From Actinoplanes sp. NBC_00393 (GTDB taxonomy: Bacteria > Actinomycetota > Actinomycetes > Mycobacteriales > Micromonosporaceae): a DNA stretch of 64,000 bases. Under the pieces are notes generated by a model that was given only the letters and a program-made list of their open reading frames with translations, did not search any database and had not been told where the DNA came from. Numbering within the stretch: position 1 is the first letter of the stretch; each line of letters begins with the position of its first letter. The translations under genes and the position numbers were made by a program. Below are positions 8,401-17,697 of this stretch, piece after piece. The stretch lies in assembly GCF_036053395.1 (NCBI RefSeq), contig NZ_CP107942.1:4678501-4742500 (forward strand), in the 5' to 3' direction.

Positions 8401-11198
8401 CGCAGGTCCAGCCGCCAGGTCAGCCGGCTCAGCCGCCGGTCCAGCCGGGGCAACTGGTCCAGCCGCCAGTTCAGCCGGTTCAGCCAACGGCCCAGCCGGG
8501 ACAGTCGCCTGCGGCGTATCAGGCGATCGCGCCGGCACAGCCGGTCGAGGCGGTTCAGCAGCCCGGGGCCATCTCACCGGCCGCGTCCGCGCAGCCGGTT
8601 CCGACAGCGTCGTCGGCACAGCCGTCGATGACCGAGTCGGCACAGCCGGTTTCGCCGGCCGCTTCGCGGTCGGTGCCTACGCCGGTCCAGCAGAGGACGC
8701 CGGTGAACCCGCCGGCCGCGCCCCGACCGCCTGCTGCGGTTCCGCCGCCCGTAGGGCTCCAGCCGTCATCTCCGATCCCGCCACCAGCCGGGCTGCAGCC
8801 GTCAGCATCCGCTGCGGCAGGGCTCCAGCCGTTGGCGCCGGTTTCGCCGTCTGCCGGGGCCCGGCCCCCTGCCGCGGTGCCGCCGCCGGTGGGGCTTCAG
8901 CCGTCGTCTCCGGCTTCGCCGCCTGCTGGGCCGCAGCCTGCCAGCCAGCCGCCTGCCGGGCCACAGCCTGCCAGCCAGCCGCCTGCCGGGCCACAGCCTG
9001 CCAGCCAGCCTGCCGGGCCGCAGTCGCCGGTATCTCATTCGGCGCCGGGCGCGGTCCAACCTCCGGCGGCGCTCCCGGCGGGGGTGCTTTCGGCGCCCGC
9101 TCAGCCACCTTCGGTTCCGGCCGCAGCTCAGCCGCCGGCCGTAGTCCCGGTACCGGTGCAGCCGCCGACTCCGCGGCATTCGGCCGAAGGCCGGTCGGCG
9201 GAGTCGGTGACGCCGCGCGGGGAGGGCTGGACCGGTTCGGATGTGCCTGCGAACGGCGATGCCGAACGGATCTCCGTTCCGGCGGCCCCGCGCGGAGAGG
9301 TGCCCGGAAGCCACTCAGGTCGGTCGGACGCACGTTCGCTCGCGGACGACCCAGGCAACTCGTGGGCGGCACCGACGCCGCCGGCAGGTATGCCGGCACA
9401 GGCTGACTGGCCGGGGGTACTCGGTCAGCCGAGTTCGGGCATGCAGCCGGGTTCGCCCGGTGGGCCTGGTGCGGCCGACGGACCGGCTTCAGCCACCCAG
9501 CCGGGATTCGACGGCCAGCCGGGATCGGCCGGTCGGGCAGCCTCAGCTGGTCAGGCGGGATCGGCCGGTGGGTTGGGTTCAGCCACTCAGCCGGGTTCGG
9601 TCGGTCAGCCGGGCTCAGCCGGCGGGCCGACGCAGGTCAGCGGGCCGCCAGCGGCGGGTTCCGGCTCCCCTTCGTCGAGCGGCGGGCAGCAGCCGGCTGC
9701 CGGTGGGGCTGCGGGGCGCGAGCAGATCGGTATGCCGGTGGCGCGGCCGGGTGCGGACGCGCCGTACCAGGATGCGGAGGGTGTCTGGCACAACCTGCGG
9801 CCTGTCGCGCGGCTGGACGTGGTTGGGCCGGATCCGGAGCCGCGCCGATACTCCGATACGGCGCTGGGCAGCGGGTGGTTTGTCACGAAGACGCCGGCGG
9901 CAGCGTCTCAGCCTGATGAGGGCGGCTCGGCCGGGGCCAGCGCGGCGGGACTGACGACGGACGGCAGCGCGGTGGCGCGACCGGGTGAGCCGCAGCCGGG
10001 CGACCGGGCTGGTGCCGGGCACCAAGCCGGCGAGAACGGCGGAGCCGGGCCGAAAGCCGATGGAACGGGCGATGCCGGACCGCAGGTGGATCAGGCCGCG
10101 GCTGGATCACAGACCGGCGAGGCGGCGACCGCGGGCGACAAAGCCGGCGCCGGGTCGCGGGCGGAAGCTCAAGCTGGAACTGGGACGCAAGCAGTTCAAG
10201 CCAGCACCGGGTCGGAAGCATGGGCTCAGGCCGGTGCTGAGTCGTATGCAGGATCTCAGGCTGGTACCGGATCGCACGCAGAAGCTCAGAATGGTGCCGG
10301 GTCCCACATAGAAGCTCAGGCTGGTGCCGGGTCGCACGCAGGAAACCAGGCTGGTGCCGGGTCGCACGCAGGAAACCAGGCTGGTGCCGGGCCGCTTGAC
10401 AAGGCTGGTGCCGGGTCGCAGGCGGATGCCGGGGCGGCCGCGGACGGGAAGCGGACGGGTGGCGCGGAGGCGCAGCCGGGGCCGGAGCTGGCGCCGCATC
10501 TGCCGCTCACGGCGGCGGACCTTTCGGCGATTCGGTGGCGGCTGGATGGTGCGTCGCTGCGTGAGGTGGTCGACAACCGGGACGCGCTTCGCGAGTTGGG
10601 TGAGCGGCTCGACGGGCCCCTCGCGGACGAGGCTGACAATATCGTCAAAGCGGGGCTGCTCAGCGTACGCGCGGAGGTCTACCGTCTGCTCGGCGAGCTG
10701 GGGATGGCCGCGGCGGCCAGCCGGCTGGCTCTGGCGCACGCTGAGTCGGCGCAGGATCTGCAGTCGATGGTGATCGCTCAGGCGGAGTTGGCGCACGTGC
10801 TGCGGCTGCGTGGGGACTACCTGGAGGCGGACCGGCTGTTCCAGCGGGCGGTGGACGCGGAGGTGCCGGCGGCGGTGCGCAGCGTGGTGCACGAGAACGC
10901 CGGGCGGAGCTGCTACGACCAGGGGCGGCACATGGAGGCCCTGGATCACTTCGCCCGGGCGATCAGGCTCGGGGATCCGGAGGACACCGACCTGGTGGAG
11001 CGGATCGGGGTTTGCCTGGAGTCGGTCTACATCCACGTGCTGCGGGACGGCTGGGGCCCGTACCCGAGGCGGTCCCCGGAGATTCTCGGCCTGCTGAGCG
11101 AGCGTGCCACCGACGATGCGGAACCCGACGGCAGTCGGAACCCGAGTGGCATCGACGAACCCACCGCCGAACAGCCGGTCGTCCACCCCCGCCAATAG
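5424..11198 (+). CDS. 1924-residue low-complexity repeat protein with C-terminal TPR-like domain
   Basis: The N-terminus is highly acidic (MSYEDDEYWEDEYSEYSF). Residues about 118-200 are tandem SSGRSSSDRP-type repeats. Charged Arg/Asp/Glu-rich sequence follows to about 480. Next come Pro/Ala/Gly/Gln repeats, including three 11-residue SGRSGAPVPPA units and three 10-residue AGPQPASQPP units, then AGAGSHAGNQ repeats at about 1576-1669. A more ordered island near residue 1445 reads YQDAEGVWHNLRPVARLDVV. From about 1692 to the end the sequence is helical and TPR-like, with AEVYRLLGELGMAAAASRLALAHAES and ADRLFQRAVDAEVPAAVRSVVHENAG. No signal peptide or membrane segment is seen, so a cytoplasmic scaffold is likely. 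Function is unknown. The frame stays open throughout, so it is not obviously broken, although exact 30- and 33-base DNA repeats make length changes likely. Confidence 0.8.
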   Translation: MSYEDDEYWEDEYSEYSFMPQSAVIQERHYERRTAPDPVIPTRRRSGSPDADELAARRAAFDSQRPSWLDDPDFVPIDTSAPNLAGDDFDDVDFNRPELGVDFDKPDFPIDDPAFRPELRRPSSSGRSSSGRSSSGRSSSGRPSSDRPSSGRSSAGRSSSDRPSPDRFSSDRSSDRFSSDRSSSGRPSSDRPSSDRPSSDRDVASVRYGDSPGRRPDDRRGRRPAEERWEDERDTGRRHPAEIRADDHWDDDDRRVPPTGRTIELRSDEYWEEPADRRRGRGPSRRDEVVRYDDERDLRGREPAWEDEDFGPIRPPGGRRTRRDEAESRRPASLRRDDRSVAGRAQVPAQPDSYDEPGSYGQYRDYPELERGQRGTDRRPAAGFPADDRSASGFPEDSRTAAGFPEDSRTAAGFPEDGRPVAPARGWDGERWEDERALDGPPAAGGQPGDAAAIAAGPAEPAGRPRPDELAARQDEWAAPQDAGAGAVDSNERVAGTGGWAARDTGAGDQTARQPETAEDGTPGETRAPEAEPGNRTGDQGPRVLRRADAPVPPKVVRRADPPPQPRVIKADPPVTPRVVAAPAPVPPARVIGGPQRSGAKPAAHAEATLEVRPMGQPGAGEGSREIRPVSPASGRSGAPVPPTSGRSGTPVPPASGRSGAPIPPAAGHPGGPAAPADGRSAVPVPADGRTSVPVPVDGRPVAPAASASGGQATPVDGRSGGPLAPADGRPGVPVNPTAGIAGGPQAPVDGVQDVRPQSPAAGPRDGQPQSLAGPHDGRSQSLAGPDDGRPQSLPGGQPGVPGQAPAAAGQQGASGLPPVVGGAGQGGPWAPAGGYAGAPGQRDVGSSRPDGPQSAAGRPTVPAPHVTGEIRTDGNRYPGENAGYGPDVPQQRSRRSPRTAHVFLAEGDGPWAMVPDANPPAGARPVSPARPPVPPGWAPTSQDPAGARPAPAAAWPPAGQPPAPPVVATDSGQPAAATAWPPAPVQQPAAIPQVQPPGQPAQPPVQPGQLVQPPVQPVQPTAQPGQSPAAYQAIAPAQPVEAVQQPGAISPAASAQPVPTASSAQPSMTESAQPVSPAASRSVPTPVQQRTPVNPPAAPRPPAAVPPPVGLQPSSPIPPPAGLQPSASAAAGLQPLAPVSPSAGARPPAAVPPPVGLQPSSPASPPAGPQPASQPPAGPQPASQPPAGPQPASQPAGPQSPVSHSAPGAVQPPAALPAGVLSAPAQPPSVPAAAQPPAVVPVPVQPPTPRHSAEGRSAESVTPRGEGWTGSDVPANGDAERISVPAAPRGEVPGSHSGRSDARSLADDPGNSWAAPTPPAGMPAQADWPGVLGQPSSGMQPGSPGGPGAADGPASATQPGFDGQPGSAGRAASAGQAGSAGGLGSATQPGSVGQPGSAGGPTQVSGPPAAGSGSPSSSGGQQPAAGGAAGREQIGMPVARPGADAPYQDAEGVWHNLRPVARLDVVGPDPEPRRYSDTALGSGWFVTKTPAAASQPDEGGSAGASAAGLTTDGSAVARPGEPQPGDRAGAGHQAGENGGAGPKADGTGDAGPQVDQAAAGSQTGEAATAGDKAGAGSRAEAQAGTGTQAVQASTGSEAWAQAGAESYAGSQAGTGSHAEAQNGAGSHIEAQAGAGSHAGNQAGAGSHAGNQAGAGPLDKAGAGSQADAGAAADGKRTGGAEAQPGPELAPHLPLTAADLSAIRWRLDGASLREVVDNRDALRELGERLDGPLADEADNIVKAGLLSVRAEVYRLLGELGMAAAASRLALAHAESAQDLQSMVIAQAELAHVLRLRGDYLEADRLFQRAVDAEVPAAVRSVVHENAGRSCYDQGRHMEALDHFARAIRLGDPEDTDLVERIGVCLESVYIHVLRDGWGPYPRRSPEILGLLSERATDDAEPDGSRNPSGIDEPTAEQPVVHPRQ
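5778..6030 (+). repeat. Ser/Gly/Arg/Asp tandem repeat coding region with unusual codon use
   Basis: This segment encodes runs of SSGRS and SSDRP. It is written with many T-ending or T-rich codons (TCT, TCG, GGT, CGT, CCT), unlike the C/G-ending codons elsewhere. CCTTCTTCGGACCGT recurs exactly three times near 5996-6030. Both the protein and the DNA are repetitive, which favours slippage. Confidence 0.8.
8930..9010 (+). repeat. 30-bp direct repeats within the giant gene
   Basis: A 30-base unit containing CAGCCAGCCGCCTGCCGGGC occurs in tandem about two and a half times and encodes repeated AGPQPASQPP. Comparable exact 30-base repeats occur at about 6610-6670 (AAGFPEDSRT units) and 10320-10390 (AGAGSHAGNQ units). 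33-base units lie at 7318-7420 and 7728-7800. Confidence 0.8.
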
Positions 11199-11214
11199 CA
11201 GCGATCGATCTTCG

Positions 11215-11345
11215 CCGGCTGACGCCCAGAACACCCCTCAACGGCCCGGAAGCAACACTGGCTGTCAGCCGGAGGTGCCCGGCTGACAGCCAGAACACCC
11301 TCAGACGCCCGGAAACGACGCTCAGCGTCAGCCGGACGGGAAAGG
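11215..11345. repeat. Two 64-bp copies of a dispersed hairpin repeat (locus 1)
   Basis: Two copies start with CCGGCTGAC at 11215 and 11279, 64 bases apart, and each ends in GTCAGCCGG. The second contains CCGGAAACGACGCTCAGCGT, the core shared with the arrays near 39.4 kb (opposite orientation) and 59.9 kb. They begin 16 bases after the stop codon of the giant gene. The rest of the gap to 11552 is GC-rich and shows nothing else. Confidence 0.75.
11258..11293. terminator. Perfect 15-bp inverted repeat between convergent genes
   Basis: CTGGCTGTCAGCCGG (11258-11272) and CCGGCTGACAGCCAG (11279-11293) are exact reverse complements around a 6-base loop. The stem is formed where two copies of the dispersed repeat abut. 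It lies between the giant plus-strand gene and the minus-strand diguanylate cyclase gene, so it could terminate transcription from both sides. Confidence 0.6.
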
Positions 11346-11552
11346 GCGGGCGGTAAGGGCTTGGTCGGCAGACGCCGGAGGAGGGCGGCTCACGCGCGCG
11401 GGCGACCGAGTAGGGACGGTCGGCGGGAGAAGCGTTTCCCGCGCGCTGCCGCAAGGGCATGGGTGGGCGGAAGCCGGGCGAGGCCGGCGCGCGGTGGCCG
11501 GCGGACTGAGGGGGTTGGCCGGAGCTGGGTGAGGTGGCCGGGTGGTAGGCCC

Positions 11553-12584
11553 TCAGTAGAGGGCGCCCACGTTGTGCGGGCTGGGGTGGGCGGCCAAGTG
11601 GCTGCGGCCACGACCGTCGGCCTTGGCCTGGTAGAGGGCGGCGTCGGCGACCCGCTGGAGGTCTTCCGCTGTGGTGGCGTGGTCGGGCAGCACGGCGATG
11701 CCGATGCTGAGCTGGGGTGGGCCGGAGGGCAGGTCCTCGGTGGCCAGGACGAGGTTGCGGGCCTGTTCGGCGTACCCCAGAGCGGTCAAGGGCCCGGCCT
11801 GCAACAGCACCGCGAATTCGTCGCCGCCCAGCCTGGCCACCAGGTGGTCGCCGGCGGGGGCGGCGGCGCGCAGCGCGTCGGCGACCGTGCGCAGCGCGCG
11901 GTCGCCGGTGGCGTGGCCCCAGGTGTCGTTGATGGTTTTGAAGTGGTCGACGTCGATCATGATCAGGGCGAACTGGCCGGTGCCGGCCGCGACGGTACGG
12001 GCGAGCCGCTCGTCGAACGCCCGCCGGTTGGCGACGCCGGTCAACGAGTCGGACGCTGCCTGGACCTGCAGAACCTCGCGCAGCCGGTCGTTGCGTTCGA
12101 CCAGGGAGGCCACGACGATCGCGGTCATCGCCATGGCCACCGTGATCGCGATCCAGTCGTTCACCGCGGGGCCGGTCTCCATGTAGCTGAAGGCCACGCC
12201 GGCGTGCCCGGCGGAGATCGACAGGACCGTCGCGATGATCATCGGGCGGCTGAGGAAGGAGGCGGCGTAGAGCAGCGGCCACAGGTAGAACAGCTGGGCG
12301 CCGGTGGTGGTGTCCTTGGTGACCAGGTTGAGGCCGGTGACCACGGCGGCCGAGAGGAACGGCACGGACAGCCAGAACGGCCGGGGCAGCGAGCCGGGGC
12401 GGCGCAGGCAGACCCAGCCGATGATCAGGAAGGCGACGGAGGCGACGCCGAGGGCGACGAGTTCGAGGATCGGCGCGCCGATCTTCATGAGTACGCCGGT
12501 GACCAGGTTGTAGACGCCGGCGGCCAGCATCAGGTAGGCGACGGCACGGGCGGCACCGTGCTGGTCGCGTATCTGAAACGGCAA
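11553..12584 (-). CDS. Membrane-bound diguanylate cyclase (GGDEF)
   Basis: The 343-residue protein has about six hydrophobic segments in residues 14-165, then a GGDEF domain from about residue 178 (DSLTGVANRRAFDERL). The active-site motif is intact, ARLGGDEFAVLL, with GGDEF at 253-257, so synthesis of cyclic di-GMP from two GTP is expected. The product-inhibition I-site RxxD, normally five residues before GGDEF, reads AGDH at 244-247, so feedback by c-di-GMP through that site is probably lost. No EAL domain is fused. The gene follows the ABC permease by 76 bases on the same strand and may be read from the same transcript. Confidence 0.92.
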   Translation of the reverse strand: MPFQIRDQHGAARAVAYLMLAAGVYNLVTGVLMKIGAPILELVALGVASVAFLIIGWVCLRRPGSLPRPFWLSVPFLSAAVVTGLNLVTKDTTTGAQLFYLWPLLYAASFLSRPMIIATVLSISAGHAGVAFSYMETGPAVNDWIAITVAMAMTAIVVASLVERNDRLREVLQVQAASDSLTGVANRRAFDERLARTVAAGTGQFALIMIDVDHFKTINDTWGHATGDRALRTVADALRAAAPAGDHLVARLGGDEFAVLLQAGPLTALGYAEQARNLVLATEDLPSGPPQLSIGIAVLPDHATTAEDLQRVADAALYQAKADGRGRSHLAAHPSPHNVGALY

Positions 12585-12660
12585 AGCGCCCTCCTCCGGG
12601 GTCCGTCTCTTCTTCGGCTCGCCGTCTGACCTTCTGAGCGGTTGGCCCCGGCGGGCCGCC

Positions 12661-13841
12661 TCACTCGGTACGCAACGCCACCACCGGGTCGAGCCGTCCG
12701 GCCCGCTGCGCGGGGACCACGCCGAAGACGATGCCGACCGCGGCCGACACCCCGAACGCGAGCGCCATCGACCACCAGGTCAGCGCGGCCGGCACCGGGC
12801 TGAGCCGGTCGACGAGCAACGCCGCCGACCCGCCCAGGAGCATGCCGAGCACCCCGCCGGTGGTGGTCAGCAGCACTGCCTCGAGCAGGAACTGCACGCC
12901 GATGTCGCGGGGCCGGGCGCCGACCGCCTTGCGCAGGCCGATCTCCTTGGTCCGCTCGCGTACCGAGACGAGCATGATGTTGGAGACGCCGACACCGCCG
13001 ACCAGCAGGCTGATCCCGGCGATGGCGGCCAGGACGCCGGTGAGCACGCCGAGGATGTCGCCGAGCACGCCGAGGATCTGTTCCTGGGTGACCGCGCTGA
13101 AGTCGGTGTCCGGGTGGCGTTCGCTGAGCGCGGCGACCACGTCCGTGCTGAGCTGGTCGATCCGGTCCCGGTCGGGGGCGCGGATGGCCAGGCCGTCGAT
13201 GCGGTTGGTGCCGAGCAGCCGCTGCGCGGCGGTGACCGGTACGTGTACCTCGCCGTCCCGGTCCACGCCGAGGCTCTGCCCGAGCGCCTCGAACGTGCCG
13301 ATCACCCGGAACCGCACCCCGCCGATGGTCAGCTGCCGCCCGATCGGGTCCCGTTCGCCGAACAGGTCACGGGCCACCCCGGCGCCGAGGACCGCGACCC
13401 GCCGCCCGGTGCTCACGTCGGTGCGCGTCAGGTAGGCGCCGCGGTCGAGCCGGCGTACGAAAACGGTCGGGGTGCTCTCGGTGACCCCCTGCATGCTGGC
13501 GAATCCGGACCGCTGGCCGGCCCGGACGGTCTCCCCCGAACTGACCGTGACCGCGACCCGGGACCGGTCCCCGACGATGCGCCCGACCGCCTCGACGTCG
13601 TCGAGGGTGAGTGGCGACGACGTCGGCGCGGCGCCCGCTTCGAGCCGGCCGGGTACGACGATCAGCAGGTTGGAGCCGAGCCCTTCGACCTGCCGTTCGA
13701 TCTGTTCCTTGGTGCCGGTGCCGATCGCGACCAGGGCGACCACCGCGGCCACCCCGATGATCACGCCGAGCATGGTGAGCATGCTGCGCAGCCGGTTGGC
13801 GCGCAGCGCGTCCAGGGCGACCCGCCAGGCTTCCGCGAGCC

Positions 13842-13845
<4 letters not shown>
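12661..13845 (-). CDS. MacB-type ABC transporter permease
   Basis: The 394-residue protein has the FtsX/MacB layout. One N-terminal membrane helix (SMLTMLGVIIGVAAVVALVA) is followed by a long extracytoplasmic MacB-PCD-like domain (about 45-260). The C-terminal FtsX domain has three helices; ISLLVGGVGVSNIMLVSV and VRERTKEIGLRKAVGA are its classic signature. It overlaps the ATPase gene by 4 bases (13842-13845). With the lipoprotein adaptor upstream it forms a MacA-MacB-like tripartite set. In Gram-positive bacteria such sets export peptides, lipids or drugs or respond to envelope stress; the substrate is not readable here. Confidence 0.93.
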
Positions 13846-14530
<685 letters not shown>

Positions 14531-14534
<4 letters not shown>

Positions 14535-15865
14535 TGCGGCGCCTCGGCGCCGGCCTCCACCTGGTCGGCGCCGGCCACCACGATCTGCTGGCCGGCCTCG
14601 ACCCCGGACAGCACCTGTACGGTGTCCTCGCCCTGCACCCCGAGGCGCACCTGTGCGGCCTCGTACCGCCCGTCCTGCACGGTCCAGACGGTGTCCTTGC
14701 CGTCGGCGCTGACCACGGCCGAGGCGGGCACGGTGACCGCGTCGGTGGCCTGCCGGACGTTCAGCCGGATCACCGCGCTCATCCCGGGCCGTGGGGTGGG
14801 CGCGGTCTCGCCGCCGTCGGCGAACGTGCCCGCGCCCAGGTCCAGCCGCACCCGGTAGGAGATGCCGCCCCGGGCGGAGGTGGTGGGCAGCAGGTCGGCC
14901 GCGCGGACCGTGGCCGGATAGGTGGCGCCGGGCGCGGCGTCCAGCTCGGCCACGGCCCGGACACCCGGCTCGACCAGCAGCACGTCGGTCTCGTCGACCT
15001 CGGCGGCCAGCCCGAGCCGGCTGACGTCGACCACGGTCAGCACCGGGGTGCCGGCGGCCACGTAGCCGCCCTCGGGCACGGCGCTGTCCACCCCGGCCGT
15101 CCCGCTCGCGCCGGTGATGTTGGCCGGTGCGGAGCCGCCGCTCTGCAGCAGGTCGGTGAGGGAGCCGCCACCGGACGGGGCGGTGCCGCCGAGCTGCACC
15201 ACCCCGGCCACCGGGGCACGCAGGGTCAGCGCGTCCACGGCGGCGTCGGCCAGCTCGTACGCCTGCTCGGCCTGCAACCTCTGGGCTTCCGACAGCGCGC
15301 CCATCGCCCGGCCCAGCGACGCGACGCCCTGCTGGACCTGCCGCACCGCGGCAGCGGCAGCGGAGGAGGCCGCCGCGTACTGTTCCTCGGCCGCGTCGAT
15401 CTGGTGGCTCAGTGTCTTCTTCACCTGCGGGTCGGCGATCTGTCCGGCGGCCTCACGGGCCTGGTCGAAGGCTTTCGCCGCCTGCTTGTCGGTGCGGTGG
15501 CGGACCTCGGTGAACCCGGCGGTGCCGCCGGACGGCAGGCCGCCGCCGGAGGGCGCCTGGTCGAGCGCGTCCTTCGCGGCGTCGCGGCGGCGTTCCAGCT
15601 CGGGTGACTCGATGACGGCGAGCACCTCACCCTCGGCGACCTTGTCGCCGGAGGCGACCAGCAGGTCGGTGACGGTGCCGGCGGCCGGTGCGGTCAGGGT
15701 CGCGGCAGTACGCGCGGTGACCGTCCCGGGCGCCTCGACGATCTCGTCGACCGTGCCGATGGTGGCGGTGCCGAGCCGCACCCCGGTGGGTTCGTCGTCA
15801 CAGGAGGCCGCGGTCATTCCGAACAGCACCAGGAGACCGGCCGCGATGATCACCGTGCGCTTCAC
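14531..15865 (-). CDS. MacA/HlyD-like membrane fusion lipoprotein
   Basis: From the GTG at 15865 the protein begins MKRTVIIAAGLLVLFGMTAA followed by SC, a good lipoprotein signal with the Cys next to the cleavage point. The frame extends to 15892, but that start falls inside the terminator hairpin of the upstream gene. The mature part has the lipoyl-like halves of a fusion protein (TLTAPAAGTVTDLLVASGDKVAEGEVLAVI and a later APVAGVVQLGG), a coiled-coil arm (about 90-200), and a beta-barrel domain with SAVIRLNVRQATDAVTVP. It is the adaptor of the ATPase/permease pair that follows with 4-base overlaps. Confidence 0.9.
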
Positions 15866-15895
15866 AGACGCCACTCTATGCCGCGAAATCACGAA

Positions 15896-15924
15896 GGGCC
15901 GCCCCCGCGAGTCGGAGGCGGCCC
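15896..15924 (-). terminator. Hairpin terminator after the L,D-transpeptidase gene
   Basis: GGGCCGCC (15896-15903) pairs with GGCGGCCC (15917-15924), with an inner CCG/CGG pairing. Read on the minus strand the stem is followed by TTCGTGATTTCG. It lies 16 bases after the stop at 15941 and separates that gene from the transporter operon. Confidence 0.65.
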
Positions 15925-15940
15925 GTCGACAGCGTGCGGA

Positions 15941-16696
15941 TCAGGTGCCGGGCCGGCGCCCGAAGACCTTCACCGTCATGCCGATCTTGCCGATGCTGTA
16001 GAACTTCTTCGCGTCCTGGTGGAGCAGGTTCACGCAACCGTGCGAGCCGCGCCACTTGTCGTGGATGTAGGTCGTGGTCTCGTGGAAGCCGCGCCCGCCG
16101 ATGAAGCGCTGCCAGTACGGCAGCCACACCTCGTACGGGTCGGACCACTCTTTCTTCGTCCGCTTGTTGATCTTGAAGGTGCCGGCCGGGGTCCGGTAAC
16201 CCTTGTACCCGGTGCGGGTGACCGTCGGCTTGACGTGCACCTTCCCGTTCTTCATCACCCAGGTCGTCTGAAGGGTCAGGTTGACGCAGAAGGTGATGCC
16301 CGACTTCTTGGCCTTGCAGGCCGACGTCTTCGTCCCCGCCAGTCGCTTGGCGACGTCGAAGGTCGTCGGGCCGGCCAGGCCCTTGGCCGGCTGGATGCCG
16401 AACCGCTTCTGGAACTTCACGATCGCGGCGCAGTCGGCGGCGGACTGCTTGCCGTCGACCGTAACCGTCCCGTAGCCGCCCAGTTGTTTGAGGTAACCCT
16501 CGACCTGCTTCTGATACTTGCCGGTCGCGCACGACGCGGCAGCCGCCTTGGTGACCACCGTGGTGGCCACGGCCGCGGTCACCGGCGCGGCCGCACCGGC
16601 GCTCGCCGGTGTCAGCGCGAACGCACCGAGACCGCCACCCACCAGCACCGCCATGACGGCGCCGGCGAGGCGGGCGGAAACCCGTCTCCCTGCCAA
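15941..16696 (-). CDS. Secreted L,D-transpeptidase (YkuD) with peptidoglycan-binding domain
   Basis: The frame opens at 16777, but a strong GGGGAGGAA site ends six bases before a TTG at 16696, giving AGRRVSARLAGAVMAVL as a signal-peptide start; I use that. The mature protein has a putative peptidoglycan-binding domain (VEGYLKQLGGYGTVTVDG, IVKFQKRFGIQPAKGLAGPTT) and a YkuD domain ending in WRGSHGCVNLLHQDA, with the catalytic Cys in SHGCVN and the upstream His in GRGFHETT. Such enzymes make 3-3 peptidoglycan crosslinks or attach proteins to the wall, outside the membrane. Confidence 0.93.
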   Translation of the reverse strand: MAGRRVSARLAGAVMAVLVGGGLGAFALTPASAGAAAPVTAAVATTVVTKAAAASCATGKYQKQVEGYLKQLGGYGTVTVDGKQSAADCAAIVKFQKRFGIQPAKGLAGPTTFDVAKRLAGTKTSACKAKKSGITFCVNLTLQTTWVMKNGKVHVKPTVTRTGYKGYRTPAGTFKINKRTKKEWSDPYEVWLPYWQRFIGGRGFHETTTYIHDKWRGSHGCVNLLHQDAKKFYSIGKIGMTVKVFGRRPGT

Positions 16697-16839
16697 AGTC
16701 TTCCTCCCCAGGAATGTTGGTCCGCACATCGAAGCACAGCCGTCCCACCAGTGATGCGCAGGGAAGGACAGTGACACGAAACTGGGATGCCATCGGCATC
16801 CCAGTCGTCGACATGAGGTTCCGGGGAGTCAGCGCAGGG

Positions 16840-17697
16840 TCAACGGGGAGTAGCGAAGTCCTGCACCCAGTACGTGGTGTCGTCGCGCGCGATCGCCAAT
16901 CCGACACCGACCTCGTCGAGGCGGCAGTCCAGGATGTTCTCCCGGTGCTGCGGGCTGTTCATCCAGTCGGTCACCACCTCGTACGGGGTGGCCTGGCCGC
17001 GGGCGATGTTCTCGCCGTAACGCTGCCACGCGTACCCGGCCCGGGCCACCCGGTGCCCGGCCCGGTCGCCGCGCGGCCCCTCGTGCGCGAAGTAGCCGCG
17101 CCGGGCCATGTCCGCCGCGTGCCGGTTGGCCGCCTCGATCAGCCGCCGGTCCACGGACAGCGGCCCGCAGCCGTGGTTGCGGCGGTTGCGGTTGACCAGG
17201 GCGAGCACCTGCTGCTGCACCGGGGCGTACGGGCTGGACGAGATCGAGGACGGGGACACCGCGCTGCGGGCGCCGGCGAACGGGTCGGCCTGCGGCCGGG
17301 CGAAACCGGGCAGTTGCCGGTTCAGGCGCTGCCGGGGCGCTTCCCGGTCGGGCGTCTCCCGGACCGGCGTCCGCCGCGCCGGAACCGACCGTGACGGCGC
17401 GGGCACGGCCGACGATGCGGACGGCAGCGCGGAAGGCGAGGCGGACTGCGAGGCGGACTGCGAGGGCGAGGGCGAAGCGGAGGGATGTCGCGTCGGCGGG
17501 TCCACCATCGGTTCGCCGGCCCATTCGTCCACGTCGGGGAACGGGCCGAGCAGGTCCTCCCCCACCGGATCCTCGAAGATCCAGATGTCCGACGCATCCG
17601 CGCCGTCCGGTGACTCCTGCGCCAGCGCGGTCGCGGTGACACCGCCCGCCGCCAGCACCGCGGTCGCCGCACAGAGCGCTACCAGAGGTTTCCGCAT
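16840..17697 (-). CDS. Secreted CAP-domain (SCP/PR-1-like) protein
   Basis: ATG at 17697 starts a signal peptide (MRKPLVALCAATAVLAAGGV). The frame extends to 17715, but this start has a GGGAGA site upstream and a clean secretion signal. A Pro/Ser-rich linker (SASPSPSQSASQSASPS) covers about residues 65-150. The CAP domain follows: VLALVNRNRRNHGCGPLSVD, IEAANRHAADMARRGYFAHEGP, YGENIARGQATPYEVVTDWM and NSPQHRENILDC. The two His and the Glu of the CAP cavity are present. The function of bacterial CAP proteins is mostly unknown; wall or extracellular location is likely. Confidence 0.92.
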   Translation of the reverse strand: MRKPLVALCAATAVLAAGGVTATALAQESPDGADASDIWIFEDPVGEDLLGPFPDVDEWAGEPMVDPPTRHPSASPSPSQSASQSASPSALPSASSAVPAPSRSVPARRTPVRETPDREAPRQRLNRQLPGFARPQADPFAGARSAVSPSSISSSPYAPVQQQVLALVNRNRRNHGCGPLSVDRRLIEAANRHAADMARRGYFAHEGPRGDRAGHRVARAGYAWQRYGENIARGQATPYEVVTDWMNSPQHRENILDCRLDEVGVGLAIARDDTTYWVQDFATPR

